In this document: positions 1 through 9,195 of the stretch, in pieces
How the letters are laid out: each line of letters opens with the position of its first letter
Position numbering within the stretch: position 1 is the stretch's first letter
Source of the DNA: Bin103 sp002238925
GTDB taxonomy: Bacteria > Spirochaetota > Spirochaetia > SZUA-6 > Bin103
Direction: 5' to 3'
DNA: 64,000 nt
Assembly (NCBI GenBank): GCA_965208065.1
Contig: OZ242313.1
Location: 496,001-560,000 of the forward strand
The notes under the pieces: model-generated
The model's input: only the letters and a program-made list of their open reading frames with translations
Told to the model about the DNA's origin: nothing
Database searches by the model: none
Translations under genes and position numbers: made by a program

Positions 1-2
1 TG

Positions 3-2273
3 CTTGCCGAAGACGTCGATGGCGATACTTCCGACGACAAAGCGCCGCCACTGATGAAGGCGTTACTGGGATTCACGAACACCCTAGCGATGGACAGAGC
101 TGTTCCGGTTATCCGCCCCGCATTTAGGGACCACAAGAATGAGACGACATACGACGATCTGATCGCAGACGGCGAGTTCTTCACGGAACATGAGTTTCGC
201 AATGCGGATCACCACGTAAGCGGGCGCTTTGACGAGTACGGCCAATTTAGTGGCGATGTGTCGATTTTCGGCGACGAAATTGCCGCACACATGATAACAT
301 GGCGCAACCGAGGCGGAGTACCGACCGAGTGCGGACCGTTTACGATCCGTTTTGCTGCCATCGAAGGAGAGGCGAGACACTCGACTCTTCCGGTCGAGGA
401 GCATGGCCACATTGTTAGCAAGACCAACAAGTTAGGTGGACTCTACATATATCGCGACGGGATACGTATCCTGCCCTATGGAGATACCAATTACGATTGG
501 CTAGACATAGAGTTCCGCAGAACCAAGAGCGCATCTTATTACTACTTCTCTCACCGTAAGATGTTCGGAGTGGTCGAGTTGAATTCTCAACAAAACGTAG
601 AGCTGCGTGAGAAAACTGGCAGGGAGGGGTTTCAAGAAAACAAGGCGTACCGGCAGTTTAGAAACATACTGCGCAACTTCTTTGTACAGATGGCCGCGGA
701 CTTCTTCCGTAAGGAGGGGATGCACAGCGATCGTTTCGAAGATCGTAAGCAGCAGCTTGAGAAAGTCGAGCTCGACAGAAGACGAAGAGAGCGGCTCGTC
801 AGCCAGAAGCGCAGCCAATTGAAGCAGGACATGGACAGATTCTTCCGTAGCATCGAAAGGAAGGAGCCCGAGGACGAGGCGCTGCGCCTTAGCCGAGAGG
901 TCACCGAGGAACTGCGCAAGGCGACGTCGATATCGGACCGACAGCAGGCCGCTGACCAAATCATCCGCGTAGAGCGCGATGCCCGCGCGGCTCTAGCGAA
1001 GCTCGATATCAAGTATCGTATTGTACGCCCGAGGATCGCGTTTAACAGGACGCTACAACGGGATTGGAGTGCCTATGAAGTGGCGTATGCGGAGCTTTCC
1101 GAAAACGTGTTTCGAGAGACCCGCGAATTGATCGAAGGCATAGTAAGCGACGAGGCCGAGAAGGCGCGTATCGTGGTCGACCGCAAGTTGCGGATCGAGA
1201 CCGCGCTTAATGAGCTGGCGGACCAAGCGAAGCGGCGGACACGCGACCGCGGCGCCGGCGTCAGGCAGGAGGCGGACAACATATCGGTCGGAGTTCGGGA
1301 CGTTGCCCGTACGTGTCTCACAGAAGTGGAGTCCGAAGTGCGCGAGGTGATCAGCGAGTTTCAACGTATCGACGCGGCGACGATCGAGAGTGCCGACTTC
1401 CGCGCCCAACGAGACGCCCTGGAATCGAGGATGCGAAAAGTGTGGGAGGATCGCTCCGAGCGCCTCGATTCGATTCGATCTCAGTTGCACGCCATCGATC
1501 TAAGCGGCGGAACGTCCGCGCTCGATCAGCTCGTGGCCGTCGAACAGCGGAACGTTCTGCTGGAGGAGGAGGCGGCCGCCGACTTGCAACTTGCTCAGCT
1601 TGGTATGGCGGTAGAGATCATCAATCACGAGTTCAACGCGACCGTGCGTTCATTACGCAACAATCTTCGAAGTCTCAAGGCGTGGGCCGACGTGAATACG
1701 GAGCTCGACTCGCTGTACCGCGACCTGCGGGCGAGCTTCGACCATTTGGATGGTTATCTTACGTTGTTCACGCCGCTTCACCGAAGACTCTACCGGAAAG
1801 CGGTGACAATTCGAGGTTCCGATATACATGAATTCTTGAGCGATCTGTTTCGTGAGAGGCTCGCACGTCATGAGGTACAATTGGTAATGACCGAGTGCTT
1901 CGCCGAGTCGAAGTTGACGGGCTACCCGTCGTCGTTTTACCCGGTGTACGTAAACTTGGTCGACAACGCGATATTTTGGCTCTCGGGACAGAATCCATCA
2001 CTACGACGATGGATCGAGCTTGATGCGCGTGACGGAGTCTATTGCGTGAGCGACTCCGGCCCGGGGATATCTGCGCGAGACAGGGAAGCCGTTTTTGAGT
2101 ATGGGTTCTCCAGAAAGCCGGGCGGGCGCGGCATGGGTCTGGCGATCTCGCGCGAGGCACTTCGGAGTGTCGGGTATGATTTGAAGCTTGAAGCGCCGAA
2201 GGAGGGGCAGGGAACATGCTTCCTGATCGGCTCCACGGATACGGAGACGGTAGGAGCACACGGTGCCGGATGA
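3..2273 (+). CDS. GHKL/Hsp90-like and histidine kinase-like protein, 5' end outside window
   Basis: The frame is open to the left edge, so the gene is partial and the first ATG seen (54) is probably internal. About residues 125-240 resemble the linker domain that follows an Hsp90/MORC-like ATPase (motif GGLYIYRDGIRILPYG, then a block ending in ENKAYRQF and NFFVQMAADFF); the ATPase itself would lie upstream. A long charged coiled coil follows. The C-terminal ~230 residues look like a histidine kinase: a dimerisation-like helix with INHEFNATVRSLRNN (His candidate), an N box (NLVDNAIFWL), a G1 box (VSDSGPGIS) and a G2 box (GGRGMGLAI). It overlaps the receiver-like gene by 11 bp, so the two probably form a signalling pair. 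Such two-ATPase kinases occur in predicted conflict systems; that role is inference. Confidence 0.8.
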   Translation, partial: LAEDVDGDTSDDKAPPLMKALLGFTNTLAMDRAVPVIRPAFRDHKNETTYDDLIADGEFFTEHEFRNADHHVSGRFDEYGQFSGDVSIFGDEIAAHMITWRNRGGVPTECGPFTIRFAAIEGEARHSTLPVEEHGHIVSKTNKLGGLYIYRDGIRILPYGDTNYDWLDIEFRRTKSASYYYFSHRKMFGVVELNSQQNVELREKTGREGFQENKAYRQFRNILRNFFVQMAADFFRKEGMHSDRFEDRKQQLEKVELDRRRRERLVSQKRSQLKQDMDRFFRSIERKEPEDEALRLSREVTEELRKATSISDRQQAADQIIRVERDARAALAKLDIKYRIVRPRIAFNRTLQRDWSAYEVAYAELSENVFRETRELIEGIVSDEAEKARIVVDRKLRIETALNELADQAKRRTRDRGAGVRQEADNISVGVRDVARTCLTEVESEVREVISEFQRIDAATIESADFRAQRDALESRMRKVWEDRSERLDSIRSQLHAIDLSGGTSALDQLVAVEQRNVLLEEEAAADLQLAQLGMAVEIINHEFNATVRSLRNNLRSLKAWADVNTELDSLYRDLRASFDHLDGYLTLFTPLHRRLYRKAVTIRGSDIHEFLSDLFRERLARHEVQLVMTECFAESKLTGYPSSFYPVYVNLVDNAIFWLSGQNPSLRRWIELDARDGVYCVSDSGPGISARDREAVFEYGFSRKPGGRGMGLAISREALRSVGYDLKLEAPKEGQGTCFLIGSTDTETVGAHGAG

Positions 2274-3843
2274 ATTCAATGTACGATGTCACGAGATCGC
2301 CAAGCGCTTCCTTTTGACTGCCGTTGTCGTGGACGACCAACCCTATTTCGAGTCCCCGGTCAGCGGTGGGCTGACGCAGCCGGGACGCGGTAATCATGTC
2401 GCAAGCGATGACGTGCATGTGGATGGGACACGCAATAGCCACAGTCTTTCGGCAACAGCGGTCACTGCGTCGTTCGTCGAGCAAGGGCTGATCTGTGGAA
2501 TAATCCAGCCCCGCGAGGATACGGACACGCCGGATCTTCCAGCCGTTGTCAAACGGGCCGACGTCGTAGTGGTGGATTGGCGGCTGAACGATGACGACGG
2601 CGGTCGTGCTTTGCGGCTGTTGAAGTGGATCATGACTGACGACGCTAGTGAGCGACTGCGCCTGATTGCGGTGTACACGGGGGAACCGGACATCCGCGGC
2701 ATCGGTAGCAGGATTGTAGATGAATTGAGAGCCGCAGGACATGCATTCAAGAATGTGGCTGGCAACGATGGGGACCTGATGTATTCGATGAGAAGTTGCC
2801 TTATCGTCATATATGCCAAGCACGGTACAACATTGGCTCCCGAATTTCGGACGAGATCAGTCATGGAGCAAGATCTTGCGGCGCGTCTGATCGGCGACTT
2901 TACGACTATGGTCGAGGGGCTCTTGCCTAGTATCGCCCTAACTGGGCTCACCGCCGTTCGCGAAAACGCACATAGAGTACTGACTAGATTCGAGACGAGG
3001 CTTGATCCGTCGTTTCTCACCCATCGTGCGTGTCTGTCTTCTCCCTCCGATTCGGAACAGCACATGGTGGCGCAACTAGCAAGCGAGCTGCACGGGATCA
3101 TGGATGAGGCGGTGGCCAAGGAGAGCCCGGCAGGAATGGACGCAATTGAACGATGGCTGACCAAGTTCAAAGGAGACGGAAAGATCAACTTCGCCCCCGG
3201 CAAGTCGATGACGCGTCAACAGGTGATGGAGCTGCTTGCGCATGGTCTGGACAAGGCGAACGGACCTCTGAGCAAGTCACAGGGTCATTCGATCATGACA
3301 TCGGGATTTGCACGTGCTCAGGATGGTCCTCACCAAAGTCTCGACAGCAGGTTGGCTGCGATGATGTGTTTCCGCACCGTATTCGACAGACCCCTGAAAA
3401 GACTGTGGTTAGGTACCGCGGTACGCAGGCGCGATAGGTCGGGTTGCTACCTGTACTTTCTCTGTATGAGGCCGAGGTGCGATAGCGTGCGTATGACCAA
3501 AGAGGAGTCCTTTCTGTTCGTGCCACTTTCCTGTCATAGGCCGAACACATTCCAGATCGTCGCGTCGGTCGAACTGGATGCCGAGAGTCATCCACGATTC
3601 AGCGTAGATACGAACATGTCGGAGTGGATAATGGTGGACTTTGAGCCCGATAGTACTGTCGAGTCCGTGATTGCAAAGACAGGCGGTGCCATTTCCTTTT
3701 TCCAGAGTACTGACGGCATCGAGTATGAGTGGATCGGCGAGCTGAAGTTGGAACTCGCTCAGAGTCTGGCGCAATCACTTGCGTCGTCACTGTCCGGGGT
3801 CGCCTTGGATAGATCGGAGTGGCTTCGGAGGTCCGAACGTTAG
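2263..3843 (+). CDS. Receiver-domain protein, partner of the upstream kinase
   Basis: GTG start with AGGAG at 2252-2256, seven bases upstream, overlapping the kinase gene by 11 bp. The first ~170 residues look like a phosphoreceiver domain: LLTAVVVDDQPYFE supplies the acidic pocket, VVVVDWRLNDDDGG carries the likely phospho-acceptor Asp, and LIAVYTGEPD resembles the strand-4 switch. There is an insert of about 50 residues between the first two motifs, unlike a classical CheY fold. The remaining ~350 residues match no output domain I know; there is no helix-turn-helix. The likely role is a phosphorylation-controlled effector of the adjacent kinase. The sequence is less GC-rich than the housekeeping genes, which suggests transfer. 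Confidence 0.75.
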   Translation: MPDEFNVRCHEIAKRFLLTAVVVDDQPYFESPVSGGLTQPGRGNHVASDDVHVDGTRNSHSLSATAVTASFVEQGLICGIIQPREDTDTPDLPAVVKRADVVVVDWRLNDDDGGRALRLLKWIMTDDASERLRLIAVYTGEPDIRGIGSRIVDELRAAGHAFKNVAGNDGDLMYSMRSCLIVIYAKHGTTLAPEFRTRSVMEQDLAARLIGDFTTMVEGLLPSIALTGLTAVRENAHRVLTRFETRLDPSFLTHRACLSSPSDSEQHMVAQLASELHGIMDEAVAKESPAGMDAIERWLTKFKGDGKINFAPGKSMTRQQVMELLAHGLDKANGPLSKSQGHSIMTSGFARAQDGPHQSLDSRLAAMMCFRTVFDRPLKRLWLGTAVRRRDRSGCYLYFLCMRPRCDSVRMTKEESFLFVPLSCHRPNTFQIVASVELDAESHPRFSVDTNMSEWIMVDFEPDSTVESVIAKTGGAISFFQSTDGIEYEWIGELKLELAQSLAQSLASSLSGVALDRSEWLRRSER

Positions 3844-4105
3844 CGATAGTGCGTCGTGCGGCGAGTAGAGGATGGAGCCGTTGTGGTGTCGTATAACCAT
3901 CGACGCGGACGCGGCGCCATTATCACTCCTCTGGCTGATCGGAGCGGCGCCTTTTATATTGAACTGTGGTCCGGCGATGAGTGGGATCAGATCACACGCA
4001 ACGCAAATTGCCAAGAATACAGCGACGAAATCGCAGCGCAGAGAGAGCCGGACCGGCGCATTGGCGTCACACTGCCTCGATTGAGAATTGTCAACCCGTT
4101 TTGGG

Positions 4106-6880
4106 TCAGCTCTTGTCGCGGTTGGGGAGGTGCAGGATCTCGCGCGGCTTGCTGCCGTTGGCGGGACCGACGATGCCGCGCTGCTCCATCTCCTCCACCA
4201 GGCGGGCGGCGCGGTTGTAGCCGATCTTGAGCTTGCGCTGTAGGTAGGAGGCAGACGCCTTGCCGGCACCGGCCACGATCTCCAGCGCCTGCTCCATCAT
4301 CGGGTCGCCGCCGCCCGGCTCCAGCACCAGTTCCGCCTCTTCGTCGTCAAACAGAATGTCCTCGTCGATGTAGTCCGGCTCGCCGAGCTCGCGCACCTTC
4401 TCGGTGACCCGCTCTACCTCTTCCTCCGACACCAGGGCGCCCTGGATGCGCAGCGGGTTGGCGTCCCACGCCGGCACGAACAGCATGTCGCCGCGCCCGA
4501 GCAACTTCTCGGCGCCCACCGCATCGATGATGATGCGCGAGTCGAACTTGCCCGCCACCATGAACGCGATGCGCGACGGGATGTTGGCCTTGATCAGGCC
4601 GGTGATCACGTCGATGGAGGGCCGTTGCGTGGCCAGCACGATGTGGATGCCGACCGCGCGCGCCATCGCCGCCAGCCGCGCCAGGGTCGCCTCCAGCTCC
4701 TTGCCGGTGGTAGCCATCAGGTCGGCGAACTCGTCGATCACGATCACCAGGAAGGGCAGCGGGCCGAGCGTGAGCTGGTCGTCGCGCTCGGTCAGCTTGC
4801 GGTTGTAGGAACGGATGTCGCGCACGCCGAGGTTGTCGAGGAGTGCGTAGCGGCGTTCCATCTCGTACAGGCAGTACTGCAGCGCCTGGAACGCCCGCTT
4901 GGGATCGGTGATCACCGGCGTCAGCAGGTGCGGCACGTCGTTGTACAGCTTGAGTTCGACGATCTTGGGGTCGATCAACAGCAGGCGCACCTGTTCCGGG
5001 GTGCGCGAGTACAGGATCGAGCAGATCAGCGTGTTGACCAGCACCGACTTGCCGGCCCCGGTGGCGCCCGCGATCAGCAGGTGCGGGGTGGCGGTGATAT
5101 CGATTACCTGAGTCTCGCCGGTGATGTCCTTGCCAAGCGCAATCGGCACGCCGTCGACCAGCGACCGCGGCTTGGGGCGGAATTCCTTCTTGCTGATCAG
5201 GTCGCGGAATCCGACGATGGCGCGGTGCTTGTTGGGCACCTCGATGCCGACCGCGTGCTTGCCCGGAATCGGCGCCACGATGCGCACCCGCGATGCGGCC
5301 AGGCGCAGGGCGATGTTGTCGGCCAGGTTGACGATGCGCGAGATCTTCACCCCCGGCGCGGGCAGGATCTCGAACATGGTGATTACCGGGCCGCGGCGCA
5401 CGCCGGTCACCTCGGCGTCGATGCGAAACTCGGCCAGGGTGGCCATCAGCGTGGCGGCGGCCTCGCGGGTGTCGTTCTCCACCTGCCACGGCTCGTCCGA
5501 CTCGTGTTCGTCGAGAATCTCCAGCGGCACGTTATAGGCGCGGCGGCGGGAGCGCGGTTTCGCGCCCGGTTTCGCCGCCGGGTCGGGGCCGGGCCGCGGT
5601 TCCTCGTCGGCGGGGTCGGTGTACGCCACCGGATTCGGCTCGCCGTCCAGTTGCGGGAGGTCTAGTCCTGGAACCGCGGGCGCCTCCGGTTCGGCACTGC
5701 CGGGCTGGTCCGCCTCCGGGTCCTCGGCAAGGGCGTGCGCGGCCGGCGGTTGGCCGTCCACGATCATTGGATCGCGTTGGCCGGTCTCCACCGAGCCCTC
5801 GGCGGCGAACTCGGGCTCGCCGGCATGGCCGTTGCCGGCGGCGGGCGGTGGTGCGGCGCCGACGCCATGCGGCGGAACGGTGTCGCCGGTATGCGGCGGC
5901 GTGGCGCCGTTGCCGTGTGGCGGCGCTGCGCTGTCGGTGTGGGGCGGCGGTGTAGTGCCGTTGGCATACGGTGGCGCGGCGCCGTTGGCGGGCGGCGGAA
6001 TGGTGCCGTAGGGATGGAGTGGCGCGGTGCCGCCGGCAGGCAGCGGAGTGGCGCCGTCGTCAGGCGGTGGAACGGTGCCGCCGGTATAGGGCGGAGTGGC
6101 GCCGTCGTCAGGCGGCGGAATGGTGCCGGCGGTATGGGGCGGCCCGGCGCCGCCCGCATACGATGGCCCGGTGCCGCCGGCGGGCGGCGGCGCGGTGCCA
6201 TTGGCATGGGCATGGGCGGCGCCGTTCGCGTACGGCTCGGCGGCGCCGTTCGCCAGGTGGAGCAGGCCTTCGCCTGCCAGCCGCGGTTGGGGAGCCGGCT
6301 CGCCGACCGCCGCCGCAAGCGCCGGGGCACCGTCGTCCTGCCGCGGCCGCTCGGCCGCGGTGCGGTGCGCCCATTCGCGCCAGTGCTTGAGCAGGGCGAA
6401 GAACGCCACGCTCTCCAGCATCAGGATCAGGATCAGCAGGATGGCCGCCGGCACGCGTCCGAATGCCTCCACCAGCGCCACCGCCGCGAACGCGCCGTCC
6501 TCGGCCAGCAGCACGTGGCTCAGCGTGCCGAGCACCGGCAGGAACAGCCCCACCGCCACCAGCGAAGCCATCACCTCCCGCGTTACGCGGTCGTTGTACA
6601 GCACGAACACGTACACGTAGCAGAGCACCGGAATCAGCAGCCCGAACCAGAGGAACGAGTCGTACAGAAACCACGCCGGCCCAAACAACACGTTGAGCGG
6701 AAACGGCGCCGTCGACGGCCGGCCCGCCGCCAGGAACGGGATCAGCGACGCGAGGGCAAACGTGCCGGTGGCCGCCAGCGCCACCGCACATACCTGCTGT
6801 ATGCCGCCGCCGGGGAGCTGCCGGCCCTGTAACCACCGGGAAATGCTCATCGCGCCGATGCCGCCGCCGGGCGCGGACAT
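4106..6880 (-). CDS. ftsK: DNA translocase FtsK/SpoIIIE
   Basis: A hexameric, membrane-anchored DNA pump that clears the chromosome from the division septum. Four hydrophobic segments occupy roughly residues 25-165. A long Pro/Gly/Thr linker of octapeptide repeats follows, then the alpha/beta motor with Walker A (AGATGAGKSVLVN, about residue 605), Walker B (FLVIVIDEFADLM, about 712) and a C-terminal gamma winged helix (ASYLQRKLKIGYNRAARLV) of the type that reads KOPS sequences. The frame stays open far upstream through uppP, but the protein-like N-terminus starts at ATG 6880 or ATG 6850. No strong Shine-Dalgarno sequence decides between them; 6880 is used here (924 aa). It is the last gene of rsmG-uppP-ftsK, 80 bp after uppP. 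Confidence 0.93.
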   Translation of the reverse strand: MSAPGGGIGAMSISRWLQGRQLPGGGIQQVCAVALAATGTFALASLIPFLAAGRPSTAPFPLNVLFGPAWFLYDSFLWFGLLIPVLCYVYVFVLYNDRVTREVMASLVAVGLFLPVLGTLSHVLLAEDGAFAAVALVEAFGRVPAAILLILILMLESVAFFALLKHWREWAHRTAAERPRQDDGAPALAAAVGEPAPQPRLAGEGLLHLANGAAEPYANGAAHAHANGTAPPPAGGTGPSYAGGAGPPHTAGTIPPPDDGATPPYTGGTVPPPDDGATPLPAGGTAPLHPYGTIPPPANGAAPPYANGTTPPPHTDSAAPPHGNGATPPHTGDTVPPHGVGAAPPPAAGNGHAGEPEFAAEGSVETGQRDPMIVDGQPPAAHALAEDPEADQPGSAEPEAPAVPGLDLPQLDGEPNPVAYTDPADEEPRPGPDPAAKPGAKPRSRRRAYNVPLEILDEHESDEPWQVENDTREAAATLMATLAEFRIDAEVTGVRRGPVITMFEILPAPGVKISRIVNLADNIALRLAASRVRIVAPIPGKHAVGIEVPNKHRAIVGFRDLISKKEFRPKPRSLVDGVPIALGKDITGETQVIDITATPHLLIAGATGAGKSVLVNTLICSILYSRTPEQVRLLLIDPKIVELKLYNDVPHLLTPVITDPKRAFQALQYCLYEMERRYALLDNLGVRDIRSYNRKLTERDDQLTLGPLPFLVIVIDEFADLMATTGKELEATLARLAAMARAVGIHIVLATQRPSIDVITGLIKANIPSRIAFMVAGKFDSRIIIDAVGAEKLLGRGDMLFVPAWDANPLRIQGALVSEEEVERVTEKVRELGEPDYIDEDILFDDEEAELVLEPGGGDPMMEQALEIVAGAGKASASYLQRKLKIGYNRAARLVEEMEQRGIVGPANGSKPREILHLPNRDKS
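5838..6246 (-). repeat. 24-bp tandem repeats encoding the FtsK octapeptide linker
   Basis: Within ftsK, degenerate 24-bp units encode octapeptides of the type PPPDDGAT, PPYTGGTV, PPPANGAA and PPHTGDTV. About 15-17 imperfect units can be read. They lie between the membrane segments and the motor, where FtsK proteins normally carry a disordered linker, so expansion and contraction of this array would change linker length without touching either domain. Confidence 0.75.
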
Positions 6881-6960
6881 GACGCGACCGCCGCCCGTTG
6901 CGGGAGAATGCCCATACCCCAAGTATCGGCACGCCGCCGCCCCAGCCGAGCCCCGACCGG

Positions 6961-7854
6961 CTACAGCACGGTAAGGCCGACGATGCCCGCCGGGATCAGG
7001 TAAATGGCGAACAGGTGCAGGCGGCCGCGGCGCACAATGCGCAGCAGCACGGTAAGCGCCAGCCATCCGGCCGCGAACGACACCGCCATGCCGGCGATCA
7101 GCGCCGCGGGGTCGACCGCCGCCTCCAGGGCGGACAGCTCGGGCAGCGACACCGCCACCGCGCCCAGGATCGCCGGCACCGATGCCAGGAAGGAGAAGTC
7201 GGCGGCCGACTCGCGGTCCGCCCCGGCGAGCACGCCGGCCGCGATGGTGGCGCCGGAGCGGGAGATGCCGGGAATCACCGCCAGTCCCTGTACCGCGCCC
7301 ACCAGCAGCGCCCACTGCCAACGCGGCTGCCACCCGGGCACGGACACGGCACCCGGCACCGTGGCGGCGCACGTCGCGGCGCCGCCATGTGGTGCGGCCT
7401 GTCCACGCGGCGCAGGATCACGGCGCGGGGCGGCTTGTCCGCGCCGGAACCGCGCGGCGAGCAGCACCGCCGCGGTCACCAGCAGCAGCACCGCCACCAG
7501 GCGCGGCTCGCGCGGCAGTCCGACCGATCCGATCGCCATGCCGATGCCCCCGGTCACCACGGTGCAGAGCAGGAGCAGCAACAGCAGGCGGCGTTCGGCG
7601 GGCTCGGACCGGCGGCGCACCGGCGGGCGCAGCAGGTCGATGCCGGCGGCCAACAGCCGGCCCAGCCGCGCCCGGAACACCAGGGCAGTCGCGGCCAGGG
7701 TGGACAGGTGCAGCAGCACGTCGAACAACAGCGGGACCTCGCCGAGCCGCAGGATGTCGCGCAGCAGCACCAGGTGCCCGGAGCTGGACACCGGCAGGAA
7801 CTCGGTAACGCCCTGCAGCGCGCCCAGCGCCACCGCCTGCCAGAAGCTCATCAT
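6961..7854 (-). CDS. uppP: Undecaprenyl-diphosphatase (BacA family)
   Basis: Dephosphorylates undecaprenyl diphosphate to recycle the lipid carrier for peptidoglycan and surface polysaccharides; an integral inner-membrane enzyme. Both family signatures are present: QGVTEFLPVSSSGHLVL near residue 15 (catalytic Glu and Ser-Gly-His) and IPGISRSGATI near 195 (conserved Arg). At 297 aa with multiple hydrophobic helices it is slightly longer than usual because of a Gly/Arg/Ala-rich loop around residues 130-170. Its ATG overlaps the rsmG stop as ATGA, indicating translational coupling. Confidence 0.95.
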   Translation of the reverse strand: MMSFWQAVALGALQGVTEFLPVSSSGHLVLLRDILRLGEVPLLFDVLLHLSTLAATALVFRARLGRLLAAGIDLLRPPVRRRSEPAERRLLLLLLLCTVVTGGIGMAIGSVGLPREPRLVAVLLLVTAAVLLAARFRRGQAAPRRDPAPRGQAAPHGGAATCAATVPGAVSVPGWQPRWQWALLVGAVQGLAVIPGISRSGATIAAGVLAGADRESAADFSFLASVPAILGAVAVSLPELSALEAAVDPAALIAGMAVSFAAGWLALTVLLRIVRRGRLHLFAIYLIPAGIVGLTVL

Positions 7855-8501
7855 GCCTTCAGCCCCCGCAACAGGATCAGGTGGCGCTCGCCGTCCAGGT
7901 GCGGCACCGCCAGCGGGATTACCCGTGCCCGCAGCCGCGCGCCGGCCGCCTGCCGGGCGGCCGCGAGCTCACGGTGCACGGTTTCGGCGGTGCCCTGGTA
8001 CAAGGCGACCGTGGACCGCGAGTGCAGCAGCGGCAGCAGTCCCGGCAGCAGGCGCGGGAGCGGCGCCACCGCGCGCCAGGTCACCACGTCCACCGGCGCC
8101 AGCGCGGCCTCCGCCAGCGGGCGGTCCACCACCGTCAGCTCCACCGGGGCCAGCGCGCGGCGCACGTGGTTCAGAAACGCCGCCCGCCGCGTGCTGCGCT
8201 CCACCAGGATCACCCGCGTGCCGGCCAGCGCCAGGGCCAGCGGCACCCCCGGCAGGCCGGCGCCGCTGCCCACGTCCAGTAGCGTGGCGCGCGGTTCCAG
8301 TTCGCGCAGCGCCGCAACCGCGGCCAGGCTGTCCAGCAGGTGGTGGGTAATCAACCGCCGCCGGTCGGCGTCCACCAGCCCGTACACCGGGTTGGCCGCC
8401 GCGATAAGATCGGCGAACCGCTGCAGCCGGTCACGCAGGCGCTCGTCGCCGCCCATGCCCAGCCGGCACAGTCCGTTGTCCAACACCTCCGATTCCGTCA
8501 T
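7851..8501 (-). CDS. rsmG: 16S rRNA (guanine527-N7)-methyltransferase RsmG
   Basis: SAM-dependent methylation of G527 in the 530 loop of 16S rRNA. The Rossmann glycine loop reads LLDVGSGAGLPGVPLAL near residue 70, preceded by the family's HHLLDSLA. The frame is open upstream but the conserved N-terminus begins at ATG 8501, giving 216 aa, normal for the family. First gene of a minus-strand set with uppP and ftsK, and divergent from the coiled-coil gene at 8568. Confidence 0.92.
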   Translation of the reverse strand: MTESEVLDNGLCRLGMGGDERLRDRLQRFADLIAAANPVYGLVDADRRRLITHHLLDSLAAVAALRELEPRATLLDVGSGAGLPGVPLALALAGTRVILVERSTRRAAFLNHVRRALAPVELTVVDRPLAEAALAPVDVVTWRAVAPLPRLLPGLLPLLHSRSTVALYQGTAETVHRELAAARQAAGARLRARVIPLAVPHLDGERHLILLRGLKA

Positions 8502-8567
8502 TGCCCGCACCTTGGCGTCCACGGTACCACGGTACCCAAAACGTTCCTGCCCTCCTACAATCAGCGC

Positions 8568-9026
8568 ATGGAAAACGACACCGACCTCACCGGCCTCGAC
8601 CCGGGCGCCGCCCGCGAGTACGTGCTTGGGTACATTACCGCGCTGCGCATTACCGGCAAGAAACGCCAGCGCCTGGAGGCGTCCCTCAAGACCTGGGAGG
8701 AGCGCATCAAGCAGGCCACGGAAGCCGGCAACACCACGCTGCGCGACACCGCCCGCAACGAAATGCAGCGCATCCAGGACGGCCTCGGCCGGGTGGCGTT
8801 CGAGGAGTCCGAACTCAGCGCCCAGGTGGAGGTGATGAAGCGCCACCTGAAGAGCATGCAGCACGGCCCGGTAGTCAACGCCGACGCCGAGGCCCTGCTG
8901 GCACAGCTCCAATCCATCACCGGCGAGCCCGACACCCTCAAGTCCGACCTCAACCGCCTCGGCGCCGAGCAACGCGCCGACGAAGAACTCGAAGCTCTCA
9001 AGCGCCGCATGGCAAAGGGCGAGTAG
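8568..9026 (+). CDS. Small coiled-coil protein of unknown function
   Basis: 152 aa, charged and almost entirely helical, with heptad-like spacing (QRLEASLKTWEERIKQ, SELSAQVEVMKRHLK) and no signal peptide or membrane segment. I do not recognise the family; PspA-like or ESCRT-like coiled coils look superficially similar. A hexamer TACAAT at 8556-8561 ends six bases before the ATG and there is no Shine-Dalgarno sequence, so the message may be leaderless. It stands alone, divergent from rsmG. Confidence 0.75.
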   Translation: MENDTDLTGLDPGAAREYVLGYITALRITGKKRQRLEASLKTWEERIKQATEAGNTTLRDTARNEMQRIQDGLGRVAFEESELSAQVEVMKRHLKSMQHGPVVNADAEALLAQLQSITGEPDTLKSDLNRLGAEQRADEELEALKRRMAKGE

Positions 9027-9195
9027 CGCACCCGCCCGTCCCCGCTCGTCCTGAATGCGCTCCGCGCGCGGGGGCGGCTGTCCCCGCGCGGGTCGCGCGC
9101 ACCATCAGCGGAACAGGAGAGCCTCCTCTTCTCGCAACGTGTGCAGCCGCAAGCGTGGGATATGCGGAATGGAAGATGCGCCTGCCCGGTGGGCG

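Noticed and set aside
3856..4230. Plus-strand frame after the receiver-type gene (124 codons) as a third member of that operon
   Set aside because: The first ~80 residues look plausible, but there is no good ribosome-binding site and the frame continues antisense into the ftsK 3' end. It could be a truncated gene; not strong enough to list.
5619..6832. Long plus-strand frames over the ftsK linker
   Set aside because: They are antisense shadows of the 24-bp repeat array in high-GC DNA, with Arg/Gly-rich composition and no domain.
6881..7372. Upstream extension of the ftsK frame to 7372
   Set aside because: It overlaps uppP in another frame and reads as Arg/Gly-rich low-complexity sequence; the membrane segments begin only after 6880.
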